19,665 nt of DNA from Bacillota bacterium (GTDB lineage Bacteria > Bacillota > Clostridia > Christensenellales > CAG-138), in assembly GCA_023416175.1 (NCBI GenBank), contig JAEZIE010000017.1:1-19665 (forward strand). The letters are read 5' to 3'. Position numbers and translations under genes: made by a program. Shown here piece after piece: positions 1 through 7,206 of the stretch. Under the pieces are notes generated by a model, which was not told the DNA's origin, did not search any database, and saw only the letters and a program-made list of their open reading frames with translations. Positions within the stretch are counted from its first letter, which is position 1. Each line of letters opens with the position of its first letter.

Positions 1-786
1 GAAGAAGCGGGCATCTATACGGGCATGCCGCGCAGCGCAGTAGAGCTTGCGGTCCTTTCACGGGCTGTGCGCTCATATGACGACCGCATTGCATGGGCGG
101 GCGCTCGGACGGACGGCATTATCTTAACGTTAGAAATCGTGGAGGCGGAGCCCATTCCGCCGCGGCCGGATAAAAGCATCCCGTCCAATGTAGTAGCGAA
201 AAAGGACGGCATTATAGAAAAAGTCACCGCACTCTCAGGAAAGTCCAATGCCAAACCCGGGGACGCGGTACGCGCGGGTGAAATCCTCATACGCGGCGAC
301 ATCACACGCGAAGGCGCGGCCGAGCCGTTGTACGTGTTTGCCGAAGGGGAAGCGCTGGCGCAGGTCTGGTATACATCCACCGTCACCCTTCCCTGTACGG
401 AAGAAGCGCTTATGCCCAGCGGGCGGAGCGAGCCATTCCGGATAATAGAAGTCGCGGGGCTTCCGCTCTTCCGAACTGAAAGCGCTTTTGCGGAATATGA
501 GGAAGAGATCATACGGGAATCGGAGCAGCGCGGGCTGGTACTTCCTATGAGCGTCAAAAGCGGCGTACGGCGCGAACTGACCATTCAGGAAGTTCCTGCG
601 GAGGCGAACGAGATCCTTGCGGAGGCACTTTTCAGGGCCGAACTTGCGGCGCTTGAGCAGGTACCAAAAGAGGCGCAGATTATAAAAAAAGTGAGCGAAT
701 CCTCAATATTGGAGGATGGCAGCATTCAGGCGGTTGTCGCGATATGCACGCGCGAGCAGATCGGCATTACAAAGCCGATGTACTAA
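1..786 (+). CDS. yqfD: Sporulation protein YqfD, C-terminal part (5' end outside window)
   Basis: The reading frame is open from the first base, so the N-terminal part of the gene lies upstream; about 261 residues are visible of a family usually near 400. The visible part has the YqfD-like stretch in which a beta-rich segment (LEIVEAEPIPP, SNVVAKKDGIIEKVTALSGK) is followed by KPGDAVRAGEILIRGDI, a turn pattern like those of barrel-sandwich folds. YqfD is a membrane-associated protein made in the mother cell during sporulation in Bacillus; its biochemical role is not established. The gene lies directly upstream of phoH, as in Bacillus subtilis (yqfC-yqfD-phoH), and this order is the strongest support for the call. 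A 70-bp gap with no obvious terminator separates it from phoH, so co-transcription is likely. The sequence shows no frameshift. Confidence 0.85.
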   Translation, partial: EEAGIYTGMPRSAVELAVLSRAVRSYDDRIAWAGARTDGIILTLEIVEAEPIPPRPDKSIPSNVVAKKDGIIEKVTALSGKSNAKPGDAVRAGEILIRGDITREGAAEPLYVFAEGEALAQVWYTSTVTLPCTEEALMPSGRSEPFRIIEVAGLPLFRTESAFAEYEEEIIRESEQRGLVLPMSVKSGVRRELTIQEVPAEANEILAEALFRAELAALEQVPKEAQIIKKVSESSILEDGSIQAVVAICTREQIGITKPMY

Positions 787-856
787 TCCTGTGCAGCATT
801 GTGGAGCCTACGGGGTAAACTAAAGCATTGGCAGTAGTAGAGTAACACGAAAGGCA

Positions 857-1864
857 GTGCAGTTTTTGGAAGAATTGAACCTATTTGAAGAGTCCCCGGA
901 ACGGGCTCCGCTCAAATCCGAGGCGTTTTTGCCGGTACAGTCGATGGACGAGCAGATCAAGCTGTTCGGCGTGTTCGATGAAAACTTAGATATTTTGCAG
1001 GCGGAAACGGGGGCGCGCATCAGTACGTCCTCTGATTGCATCAAATTAGAGGGGAATACAGCGGATGTGGAGCTTTGCCGGGTAGTATTAGAAAAGCTGC
1101 TTCAGATGCTGCGGAAAGGCGAGCCCATCAACCGCGGGCGTATCCGCTACGCCGTTGACCTTGCTAAGGATGGCAACGCAGACTTAATCGAGCAGATCAT
1201 GGGCGACGTTATCGCCATCACCAACAAGGGCCGCCAGATCAAATGCAAGACCCTTGGACAAAAGCGGTATGTACAGGCGCTCAAGGAGTTTGATCTCGTG
1301 TTCGGTGTTGGGCCTGCAGGAACAGGGAAGACCTATCTTGCCGTTGCGATGGCGGTACTTGCGTTTAAGAACAAAGAGGTGGACCGCATCATATTGACGC
1401 GTCCCGCCGTAGAAGCTGGGGAAAAGCTTGGTTTTTTGCCCGGCGATCTCCAGAACAAGGTGGACCCGTATCTGCGGCCGCTGCATGATGCGCTCAACGA
1501 TTTCCTGGGCAATGAAACTTACCGTGGCCTGATAGAACGCGGTGCTGTGGAGGTGGCCCCGCTTGCTTACATGCGCGGGCGCACGCTCAACAATGCCTAC
1601 ATCATTCTGGATGAGGCGCAGAACTGCACCATCGAGCAGATGAAGATGTTTTTAACCCGCTTTGGCGAAGGCTCCCGTGTTGTCGTCACCGGCGACATTA
1701 CGCAGATCGACCTTCCGCAGGACAAAAGAAGCGGCCTTGTACATGCGCTGGGGGTGCTCGAAGGCGTAGAGGGCATCTCGCAGATATTCCTTTCACACAA
1801 GGATGTCGTGCGGCACGATCTGGTGCAGCGCATCATCCGTGCGTACGAACGGAAAAAGAGCTGA
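857..1864 (+). CDS. phoH: PhoH family ATPase (PhoH-like protein)
   Basis: This encodes a 335-residue cytoplasmic P-loop ATPase of the PhoH family, linked in the literature to RNA metabolism alongside YbeY. The Walker A motif GPAGTGKT is at residues 152-159 and the Walker B motif IILDEAQN has its D-E pair at 252-253. VTGDITQIDLP follows as a helicase-like motif III. The first ~100 residues look like the KH-like/N-terminal region typical of the long PhoH form (FGVFDENLDILQAETGARI). The start is uncertain. The GTG at 857 has a GAAAGG only 2 nt upstream, which is too close; the in-frame TTG at 866 has 11 nt of spacing and may be the real start, which would shorten the protein by three residues. 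The gene sits between yqfD and pgpH, the conserved Firmicutes arrangement. Confidence 0.93.
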   Translation: MQFLEELNLFEESPERAPLKSEAFLPVQSMDEQIKLFGVFDENLDILQAETGARISTSSDCIKLEGNTADVELCRVVLEKLLQMLRKGEPINRGRIRYAVDLAKDGNADLIEQIMGDVIAITNKGRQIKCKTLGQKRYVQALKEFDLVFGVGPAGTGKTYLAVAMAVLAFKNKEVDRIILTRPAVEAGEKLGFLPGDLQNKVDPYLRPLHDALNDFLGNETYRGLIERGAVEVAPLAYMRGRTLNNAYIILDEAQNCTIEQMKMFLTRFGEGSRVVVTGDITQIDLPQDKRSGLVHALGVLEGVEGISQIFLSHKDVVRHDLVQRIIRAYERKKS

Positions 1865-1911
1865 CCGTTAAGCGGGGGGACATGTTTCGGGGATGGGCTA
1901 AGGAGGTACAG

Positions 1912-4050
1912 ATGGGCAGGAAAGAGGAAGGCAGGGAGCGCATTGGGCTGTTGAGTGCCCTTTCGCTTGTACTCGTGCTTGTGCTCTTTTACGGATGCAC
2001 CATCGCGGTGCTTTCGCCCAAGCGCTACGATATCATGGCAGGCATGACGGCGCCCGAAACCATAGAAGCGCCGCGCAGCGTAGAGGATGAAGCTGGCACA
2101 GAAGCCCTCAAAGACGCGGCGCGGGAAGCCACAAAGGCCGTTTACCGGCTTGACTCTGCGTTGATTGAAACCTATACTTCCGGAGCCGCCACATTCTTTG
2201 AACAGGTAGATAAAATGCGCCAGAATGCGCAGGCGCTGCTTGTTTCAAAAGGACAGGCCACGGCAGGGGAAACTTCGCTTACCGTGGAGCAGTGGAAGAA
2301 TGCGCTCAACAGTCAGGAGTTAAATGGACTTCTTTCGGAATTGTCGGTGCCGTTGACCCAAGACGAGGGGCGGCAGCTCTTAAGCGCAAAGGAAAGTGAG
2401 CTTTTGCGCCTGCAGGATGCCGTATTATCCAAGCTGACCACGGCGCTCAAAAGCGGTCTGGAGGAGCGCGCACTTCTAGCGAGAAAGACCGCCTACGTCC
2501 AGGAATTGAACGCCACCACATTGCCCGATATGCTAAAGGCCGTGGGCAAAAAGCTCTTTGACACATACCTGCAGCCGACATTCGTTGTGGATGAGGAAGC
2601 AACCGCCCGCGCGCGTGAGCTTGCCGCCCAGGGCGTTGAGCCCGTGATTGTCAAGCGGGGCGAGGTCATCGTACAAAAAGGAGCGCAGGTCACCGAGCAG
2701 CAGTTTAAACTCTTGCGTGAGCTGGAGCTGATACAGCAGCCGGGTGCGGATACGCGTTTAAGGATTGGCCTTGCGCTGCTCTTAACGTTGCTGTTTGGCT
2801 GTTTTGTGGCCTTTATGCTGTATTTTAGCCCCAAGACCTTGTACAATAAAAAATCGGTGCTGATACTCGCGTTTTCCCTGGCGGTTTCCTTGCTGCTTGC
2901 GATTGCGCTCTATTCGCTCTACCCAAGCGTGACCACGGGGTTATTTGGTATCATGCTCATTGCGCTGCTTCTGGACAGTGTCACAGCCATGGCGGCAAAC
3001 GTCCTGCTCTCTGTCTGCCTTGGGCTGCTTGCGGGGGGACATGGCAATGATCTGATGGGGTTTGAAGCGATGGTGATCTGTGTCTCCATGCTTGTAGGCG
3101 GGCAGGTGGCCATATACGCGTTGCGCGGCAACCAAAAGCGCGGCTCCATCATCGCCGCAGGCGCGTTTGCGGGCGCTGCCGCAGCGTTCGTTACGGCTGC
3201 TGCCTATGTCATGACGGGGCGCGCGGCCCTCGATACCCTGATTGCGGCCGCGTGGACGGTGGGAAGCTCCACCATATCCGCCGTGTTGGTGGTAGGTTCG
3301 CTTTCCCTGTGGGAAAACCTGTTCGACGTCGCAACCAGCGCGAGACTTGCGGAGCTAAGCAATGCCAACCACCCGTTGCTGCGGCAGCTGATGACAGAAG
3401 CGCCCGGCACCTACCACCATTCCATGATGACGGCGGCCCTGGCGGAAAGCGCTGCGGAGGCAATCGGTGCGGACGCGCTGCTTGCCCGCGTGGGTGCATA
3501 TTACCACGATGTCGGCAAGCTCAGGCGGCCGCTCTACTTTAAAGAGAATCAGAAGTCCGGCGAGAATATCCACGATACGCTGCCCGCTTCGGAAAGTGCT
3601 GCCATCATACTCGCGCACCAGAAAGACAGCGTCATCATACTCAACAAGCACAAGATGCCCGCCGCCGTCGTGCAGATTGCATTTGAGCACCACGGGAACT
3701 CATTGGTGGCATATTTTTACCACAAGGCGGCTAAAGAGAGCGTCAAGCCGGTAGCACAGAAGAACTTCCGCTATCCCGGCGCCCGGCCTTCCACCAGGGA
3801 AAGCGCAATCGTCCACCTGGCGGACAGCTGCGAGGCCGCGGTACGATCCATGGAAAACCCCTCCCGCGAGGATGTGGAGGAAACCGTAAACCGCATCATC
3901 AAGGGCAAAATGGACGATGGGCAGCTCTCCGCGTCGCCGCTCAATTTCCGGGAGGTTTCTATCATAGAACAGAGCTTTTTGCGTACGTTTAACGGGTTGC
4001 TGCATGAGCGCATCGCGTATCCTGAGTTTGAGCGTCCGGGGGAAAACTAA
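1912..4050 (+). CDS. pgpH: Membrane HD-domain c-di-AMP phosphodiesterase, PgpH/YqfF family
   Basis: The product is a 712-residue membrane protein of the 7TMR-HD family. It has an N-terminal membrane segment (about residues 11-33), a large extracytoplasmic domain (about 34-280), a block of hydrophobic helices (about 284-478) and a cytosolic HD phosphohydrolase domain. HD-domain metal ligands are visible: YHHSMM at H502-H503, HDVGKL at H532-D533, and FEHHG at H593-H594. PgpH enzymes of this architecture (Listeria) degrade the second messenger c-di-AMP. I chose the ATG at 1912 over an in-frame ATG at 1882 because AAGGAGG (1900-1906) lies 5 nt upstream of it; the alternative would add ten residues (MFRGWAKEVQ) that look like leader sequence. 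The stop codon overlaps the ybeY start in TAATG, pointing to translational coupling. Length is usual for the family. Confidence 0.93.
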   Translation: MGRKEEGRERIGLLSALSLVLVLVLFYGCTIAVLSPKRYDIMAGMTAPETIEAPRSVEDEAGTEALKDAAREATKAVYRLDSALIETYTSGAATFFEQVDKMRQNAQALLVSKGQATAGETSLTVEQWKNALNSQELNGLLSELSVPLTQDEGRQLLSAKESELLRLQDAVLSKLTTALKSGLEERALLARKTAYVQELNATTLPDMLKAVGKKLFDTYLQPTFVVDEEATARARELAAQGVEPVIVKRGEVIVQKGAQVTEQQFKLLRELELIQQPGADTRLRIGLALLLTLLFGCFVAFMLYFSPKTLYNKKSVLILAFSLAVSLLLAIALYSLYPSVTTGLFGIMLIALLLDSVTAMAANVLLSVCLGLLAGGHGNDLMGFEAMVICVSMLVGGQVAIYALRGNQKRGSIIAAGAFAGAAAAFVTAAAYVMTGRAALDTLIAAAWTVGSSTISAVLVVGSLSLWENLFDVATSARLAELSNANHPLLRQLMTEAPGTYHHSMMTAALAESAAEAIGADALLARVGAYYHDVGKLRRPLYFKENQKSGENIHDTLPASESAAIILAHQKDSVIILNKHKMPAAVVQIAFEHHGNSLVAYFYHKAAKESVKPVAQKNFRYPGARPSTRESAIVHLADSCEAAVRSMENPSREDVEETVNRIIKGKMDDGQLSASPLNFREVSIIEQSFLRTFNGLLHERIAYPEFERPGEN

Positions 4051-4484
4051 TGCACAGCATTACGGATGAAACAGGTACGCTCCAGGAAAAAGAACTTGCG
4101 CTTATCCTTACGGCCGTTGACGCGGCGTTTGCGCTGGAAGGGAAGCGCGGGGAGCTTGCGTTATATTGCATCTCGCCCGAAGAGATTCGCGCGCTTAATC
4201 TGGAACATCGGTCGGTGGACCGCGTAACGGATGTGTTAAGTTTCCCCACGGCGGAGCCGGGGGAAACGCCGGCCGACGGGTTTTGGGGGGATATTGTCAT
4301 TTGCCCGGAACGCGCCCGCGAACAGGCTCGGGAGTACGGGCACAGCGTAGAAAGGGAGCTTGCGTTTTTAACGGTACATGGTGCGCTGCACCTGTTCGGA
4401 TATGACCACATGGAAAAAAGCGAAGAAACATACATGCTCGAACGGCAAAGAGCCATACTGGAAAGGATGGGAGTACAAAGATGA
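4050..4484 (+). CDS. ybeY: Endoribonuclease/rRNA maturation factor YbeY
   Basis: The 144-residue protein carries the UPF0054 zinc signature HGALHLFGYDH, with ligands H110, H114 and H120. Upstream, RSVDRVTDVLSFP matches the family's other conserved block. YbeY is a cytosolic metal-dependent endoribonuclease involved in 16S rRNA maturation and ribosome quality control. Its start codon shares a base with the pgpH stop, and its own stop overlaps the cdd start (ATGA at 4481-4484), so translation of the three is probably coupled. No ribosome binding site of its own is needed or obvious. In many Firmicutes dgkA follows ybeY; here cdd follows directly. Confidence 0.95.
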   Translation: MHSITDETGTLQEKELALILTAVDAAFALEGKRGELALYCISPEEIRALNLEHRSVDRVTDVLSFPTAEPGETPADGFWGDIVICPERAREQAREYGHSVERELAFLTVHGALHLFGYDHMEKSEETYMLERQRAILERMGVQR

Positions 4485-4897
4485 AACGGACGATACATGA
4501 CCTGGAGATCAAGAATTTACTGCGCATGGCCAACGAGGCGATGGACCGCTCCTATGCGCCCTACTCCGGCTATCGCGTGGGTGCATGCCTCAAAGGCGTA
4601 TCCGGCGCATATTATTTGGGCTGCAACATCGAAAACGCGTCGTTTTCCCCCACCAACTGCGCCGAGCGTACCGCACTATATAAGGCGGTATCTGAAGGCG
4701 AACGGAAATTTGAGGCGCTGGCTGTCATTTCCTCGGGCGAGCAGACCACGCTGCCCTGCGGCGTTTGCAGGCAGGTGCTGGTAGAGTTCTGCGAGCCGGA
4801 TATGCCGGTCATCTGTGCCAACCGCAGCGGCAAGTTCCAGATCTATGAGCTGGGCGAACTGCTGCCGCACGCATTCACACCCGAGGCAATGAAATGA
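4481..4897 (+). CDS. cdd: Cytidine deaminase
   Basis: This is a 138-residue homotetramer-type cytidine deaminase, which converts cytidine and deoxycytidine to uridine forms in pyrimidine salvage. Zinc ligands and catalytic residue are present: C60-A-E62 in NCAERTALYKAV, with E62 as the proton shuttle, and C93/C96 in LPCGVCRQVL. The substrate-binding segment APYSGYRVGACL (26-37) and CNIENASF (48-55) are intact. The length fits the short bacterial class. The ATG overlaps the ybeY stop by 4 nt (ATGA), and its own stop overlaps the era start in the same way at 4894-4897. The cdd-era pairing is standard in Bacillus-type genomes. Confidence 0.96.
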   Translation: MKRTIHDLEIKNLLRMANEAMDRSYAPYSGYRVGACLKGVSGAYYLGCNIENASFSPTNCAERTALYKAVSEGERKFEALAVISSGEQTTLPCGVCRQVLVEFCEPDMPVICANRSGKFQIYELGELLPHAFTPEAMK

Positions 4898-5784
4898 CAT
4901 CGTTTCTAAGCGGCTTTGTTTCCATCATCGGCTGCCCCAACGTGGGCAAGTCCACGCTGTTAAACCGACTGGTCGGGCAGAAGATCGCCATCGTATCTCC
5001 GCGCGCGCAAACCACGCGCAACCGCATCACCGGCGTGCTGACGCGCAAGGAGTACCAGATCGTATTCCTGGACACCCCAGGCGTGGCATCGCCCAAGAAC
5101 CGCTTGGGGGAATACATGCGCCGCATAGCCTATTCTGCGCTCGACGAGGTGGAGGCCATCCTCTATCTCGTGGACCCCATCAACGGTTTAAGGGAACGGG
5201 ATGAGGCGCTCGTGGAGCGGCTAAAAGACGCAAAAGCGCCTAAGATCGGCCTTGTCAATAAAATCGATCTTTGCTCGCTTGCCCAGGTGGAGGCCGCGGA
5301 GGCATTTTTAGAAAAGGCGGGCTGCTTTTCCCATATACTCCGCATCAGCGCGGAAACCGGCGCGGGGGTGGAAAAGCTCGAAGCGCTGCTGCGCGGTTAC
5401 CTTGTGGAAGGACCGCAGTACTTCCCGGAGGACATGGTGACGGATGTGCCCGAACGCACACTGTGCGCCGAACTCATCCGGGAGAAGGCGCTGCTGCTTC
5501 TGCGCGAGGAGGTGCCACACGGCGTGGGCGTAGAGGTGGACAAGATGGCCGCGCGCCCAGAAGGGGAGTTAACGGACGTTTGGGCCACCCTTTACTGTGA
5601 GCGCGAAGGCCACAAGGGTATCGTTATTGGCCACAAGGGCACGATGCTAAGGCGCATCGGCGAGGCGGCGCGCCGGGACATGGAATGGATGCTGGGAACG
5701 CGCGTCAACCTGCAGCTCTATGTCAAAGTCCGGGAGGACTGGCGCAACAGCCCGAACGCATTGAAAGAGCTTGGGTACGAGTAA
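4894..5784 (+). CDS. era: GTPase Era
   Basis: The 296-residue protein is an Era GTPase, which binds 16S rRNA and assists 30S subunit assembly. The G1 loop GCPNVGKST is at residues 13-21, the switch I TT at 40-41, G3 DTPG at 60-63, G4 NKID at 122-125, and a G5-like ISAETG follows. The C-terminal KH RNA-binding domain is recognisable by the GHKGTMLRRIG loop and ends in the usual VKVREDWRNSPNALKELGYE tail. Length is normal. It starts in an ATGA overlap with cdd. The operon is interrupted after era by about 300 bp of hairpin-rich non-coding DNA before yqzL and recO. Confidence 0.97.
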   Translation: MTSFLSGFVSIIGCPNVGKSTLLNRLVGQKIAIVSPRAQTTRNRITGVLTRKEYQIVFLDTPGVASPKNRLGEYMRRIAYSALDEVEAILYLVDPINGLRERDEALVERLKDAKAPKIGLVNKIDLCSLAQVEAAEAFLEKAGCFSHILRISAETGAGVEKLEALLRGYLVEGPQYFPEDMVTDVPERTLCAELIREKALLLLREEVPHGVGVEVDKMAARPEGELTDVWATLYCEREGHKGIVIGHKGTMLRRIGEAARRDMEWMLGTRVNLQLYVKVREDWRNSPNALKELGYE

Positions 5785-5813
5785 CTAACACGCCAGAGTG
5801 TTGAAAAGATACG

Positions 5814-5964
5814 CTGAGGGTTCTACCCTCAGACACCCGCTTAGGGCTGTTACAGCCCTAAGAACCCTAAGAACCCGCTTTCGAAAACACCCTAGTAGGG
5901 TGTTTTCGGGGTAGGGATTCCCAAGGGACGTGTCCCTTGGGTGGGGGCCGGGGGGTAGCCCCCG
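5814..5964 (+). repeat. Cluster of five short perfect palindromes between era and yqzL
   Basis: The stretch 5785-6091 (307 bp) holds no convincing gene but contains five consecutive hairpins. (1) 5814-5832: 8-bp arms CTGAGGGT/ACCCTCAG, loop TCT. (2) 5840-5862: 10-bp arms CTTAGGGCTG/CAGCCCTAAG, loop TTA. (3) 5882-5908: 13-bp arms CGAAAACACCCTA/TAGGGTGTTTTCG around one G. (4) 5920-5941: 10-bp arms CCCAAGGGAC/GTCCCTTGGG, 2-nt spacer. (5) 5949-5964: 6-bp arms CGGGGG/CCCCCG, 4-nt loop, followed by AAAAAA. None has a terminator-type T run on the plus strand. Hairpin 2 is a near copy of one at 15091-15113. The cluster reads as a dispersed palindromic repeat element rather than regulatory sequence, but a role in transcript processing between era and recO is possible. 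Confidence 0.8.
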
Positions 5965-6091
5965 AAAAAAGGTTTAGCAACCTCGTTAGTGCAGCATGGC
6001 ATCCTGTTTTGCCGGAAATTGCATTTCATTGGTTTTGCGGCCCCGTGGCACACTAAAGAATATTCCAAAAAAATAAGGAGTGCATTTCTTT

Positions 6092-6217
6092 ATGGCCAAA
6101 AGCAAAAAACGGGATGCGCAGCGCGCCTGGCGCGAATTTTCGGAAACAGGGGCGGTGGGCGCCTACCTGACTTATCGCGCCATGCGCACCAAGGAGGAAG
6201 AGTTCAAAGGACACTGA
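6092..6217 (+). CDS. yqzL: YqzL-like small protein
   Basis: This 41-residue ORF has a clear AAGGAG site (6075-6080) 11 nt upstream of its ATG. Its core, AWREFSETGAVGAYLTYRAM (residues 12-31), fits the YqzL family pattern as I remember it (W-x-x-F-x-x-T-G-x-x-x-x-Y-L-x-Y-x). The N-terminus is strongly basic (MAKSKKRDAQR). In Bacillus subtilis yqzL lies between era and recO, exactly as here, so family membership and context agree. The function of YqzL is unknown. The region just after it (6224-6244) forms a hairpin with 8-bp arms TGCCCGGG/CCCGGGCA but no T run, so read-through to recO is expected. Confidence 0.8.
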   Translation: MAKSKKRDAQRAWREFSETGAVGAYLTYRAMRTKEEEFKGH

Positions 6218-6266
6218 CTTTTGTGCCCGGGCTTGACCCGGGCATTGTTGATGAAGAGGCGGCCAT

Positions 6267-7016
6267 ATGGCATTTCTTACGGTGACGGGCATTGTCACGC
6301 GCTATGCCAACTACAGGGACAATGACAGGATACTGACCCTCTTTACAAGGGAGATGGGCCGTATCGATGTAAAAGCAAGGGGCTGTCGGAAACAGAAAAG
6401 CCCCTTGCTTGCGTGCGCCCAGCCGTTCGTATTCGGGGAGTACCAGCTCTTTTCGTCAAAGGATCGTTTTGTAGTGGACCAGTGTGATATCCGGGAAACG
6501 TTCTATCCCCTGCGGGAGGATATTGTAAAGTTTACGGCAGCGAACGTCATGCTCTCGCTTTCGGGTCTTGGCGTGCAGGAACGCCAGCCCAACGCGGAGC
6601 TATTCTCGCTTTTGTACCATAGCCTGAGCTTTCTCTGCTACGGGGAAAGTGAACCCATCGATCTGGCGCTATGTTTTACCACGCGCTACTTTAATGCGAT
6701 CGGCTTTCAGCCCGCTATCACTTCCTGCGCGCTGTGCGAAACCGATCTTCGACCGCACAGGGAACTACGGTTCCATGCCCAGGCAGGCGGTGCTTTGTGT
6801 TTAAACTGTGCCCGGCGGGAAAACTATGGAGAGACGGTATCCGGCCTCACGCTTGAGGCCATGCGGCGCATGCTGCTTTTAGAAGATGGCGAGCTGGACC
6901 GTGTGCGGCTGCCGGGTCCTGTCCGCAGGGAGCTTTTGGAGATCCTGGAGGCATACTGCGCCGCTATTTTGGAGCGGGAAAACAAGCCTCTTTCGGCGCT
7001 TGGGACATTGCTGTAA
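6267..7016 (+). CDS. recO: DNA repair protein RecO
   Basis: The 249-residue protein is RecO, which helps load RecA on SSB-coated DNA in the RecFOR pathway. The N-terminal OB-fold begins with VTGIVTRYANYRDNDRILTLFT, the typical RecO opening. A zinc site is formed by C154/C157 (SCALCETD) and C178/C181 (LCLNCARR), as in Gram-positive RecO proteins. The remaining helical C-terminus is of normal length. The ATG has a GAAGAGG site (6253-6259) 7 nt upstream. It is the last gene of the operon; a short terminator follows at once. Confidence 0.95.
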   Translation: MAFLTVTGIVTRYANYRDNDRILTLFTREMGRIDVKARGCRKQKSPLLACAQPFVFGEYQLFSSKDRFVVDQCDIRETFYPLREDIVKFTAANVMLSLSGLGVQERQPNAELFSLLYHSLSFLCYGESEPIDLALCFTTRYFNAIGFQPAITSCALCETDLRPHRELRFHAQAGGALCLNCARRENYGETVSGLTLEAMRRMLLLEDGELDRVRLPGPVRRELLEILEAYCAAILERENKPLSALGTLL

Positions 7017-7030
7017 GAACAGCCTGCAAC

Positions 7031-7052
7031 ATGCAGGATTTCCTGCATTTTA
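7031..7052 (+). terminator. Intrinsic terminator after recO
   Basis: Arms ATGCAGG (7031-7037) and CCTGCAT (7042-7048) enclose a 4-nt loop and run into TTTTAT. It sits 14 bp after the recO stop and just before the ppdK promoter. Confidence 0.65.
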
Positions 7053-7063
7053 TGAGGTTCCCG

Positions 7064-7092
7064 TTGCATTCTGTTGCCGGACAGTATATAAT
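7064..7092 (+). promoter_or_regulatory. Sigma-A-type promoter for ppdK
   Basis: TTGCAT (7064-7069), a 17-bp spacer and a perfect TATAAT (7087-7092). It leaves a leader of roughly 105 nt ahead of ppdK. The leader contains an imperfect hairpin at 7116-7147, with arms GCGGC..TTACAG and CTGTAAGCCGC and a short bulge. Confidence 0.75.
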
Positions 7093-7206
7093 GAAATCCG
7101 CCAATTAGAGAAGCGGCGGCACTTTACAGGATTTTGCTGTAAGCCGCGCAAGTGGCTCAATTTTAAACCGCTTTCATTAAACAAATTTGATATAGGAGGA
7201 CACTAT

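Noticed and set aside
5814..5964. CRISPR array
   Set aside because: The units are different palindromes with tiny loops, not identical repeats with spacers.
6034..6062. Possible promoter before yqzL
   Set aside because: Candidate -35 hexamers are present, but no acceptable -10 lies at a proper distance.
5989..6285. 98-codon frame overlapping the yqzL region
   Set aside because: The YqzL-like ORF in another frame has a ribosome binding site, family motif and conserved position; this frame has none.
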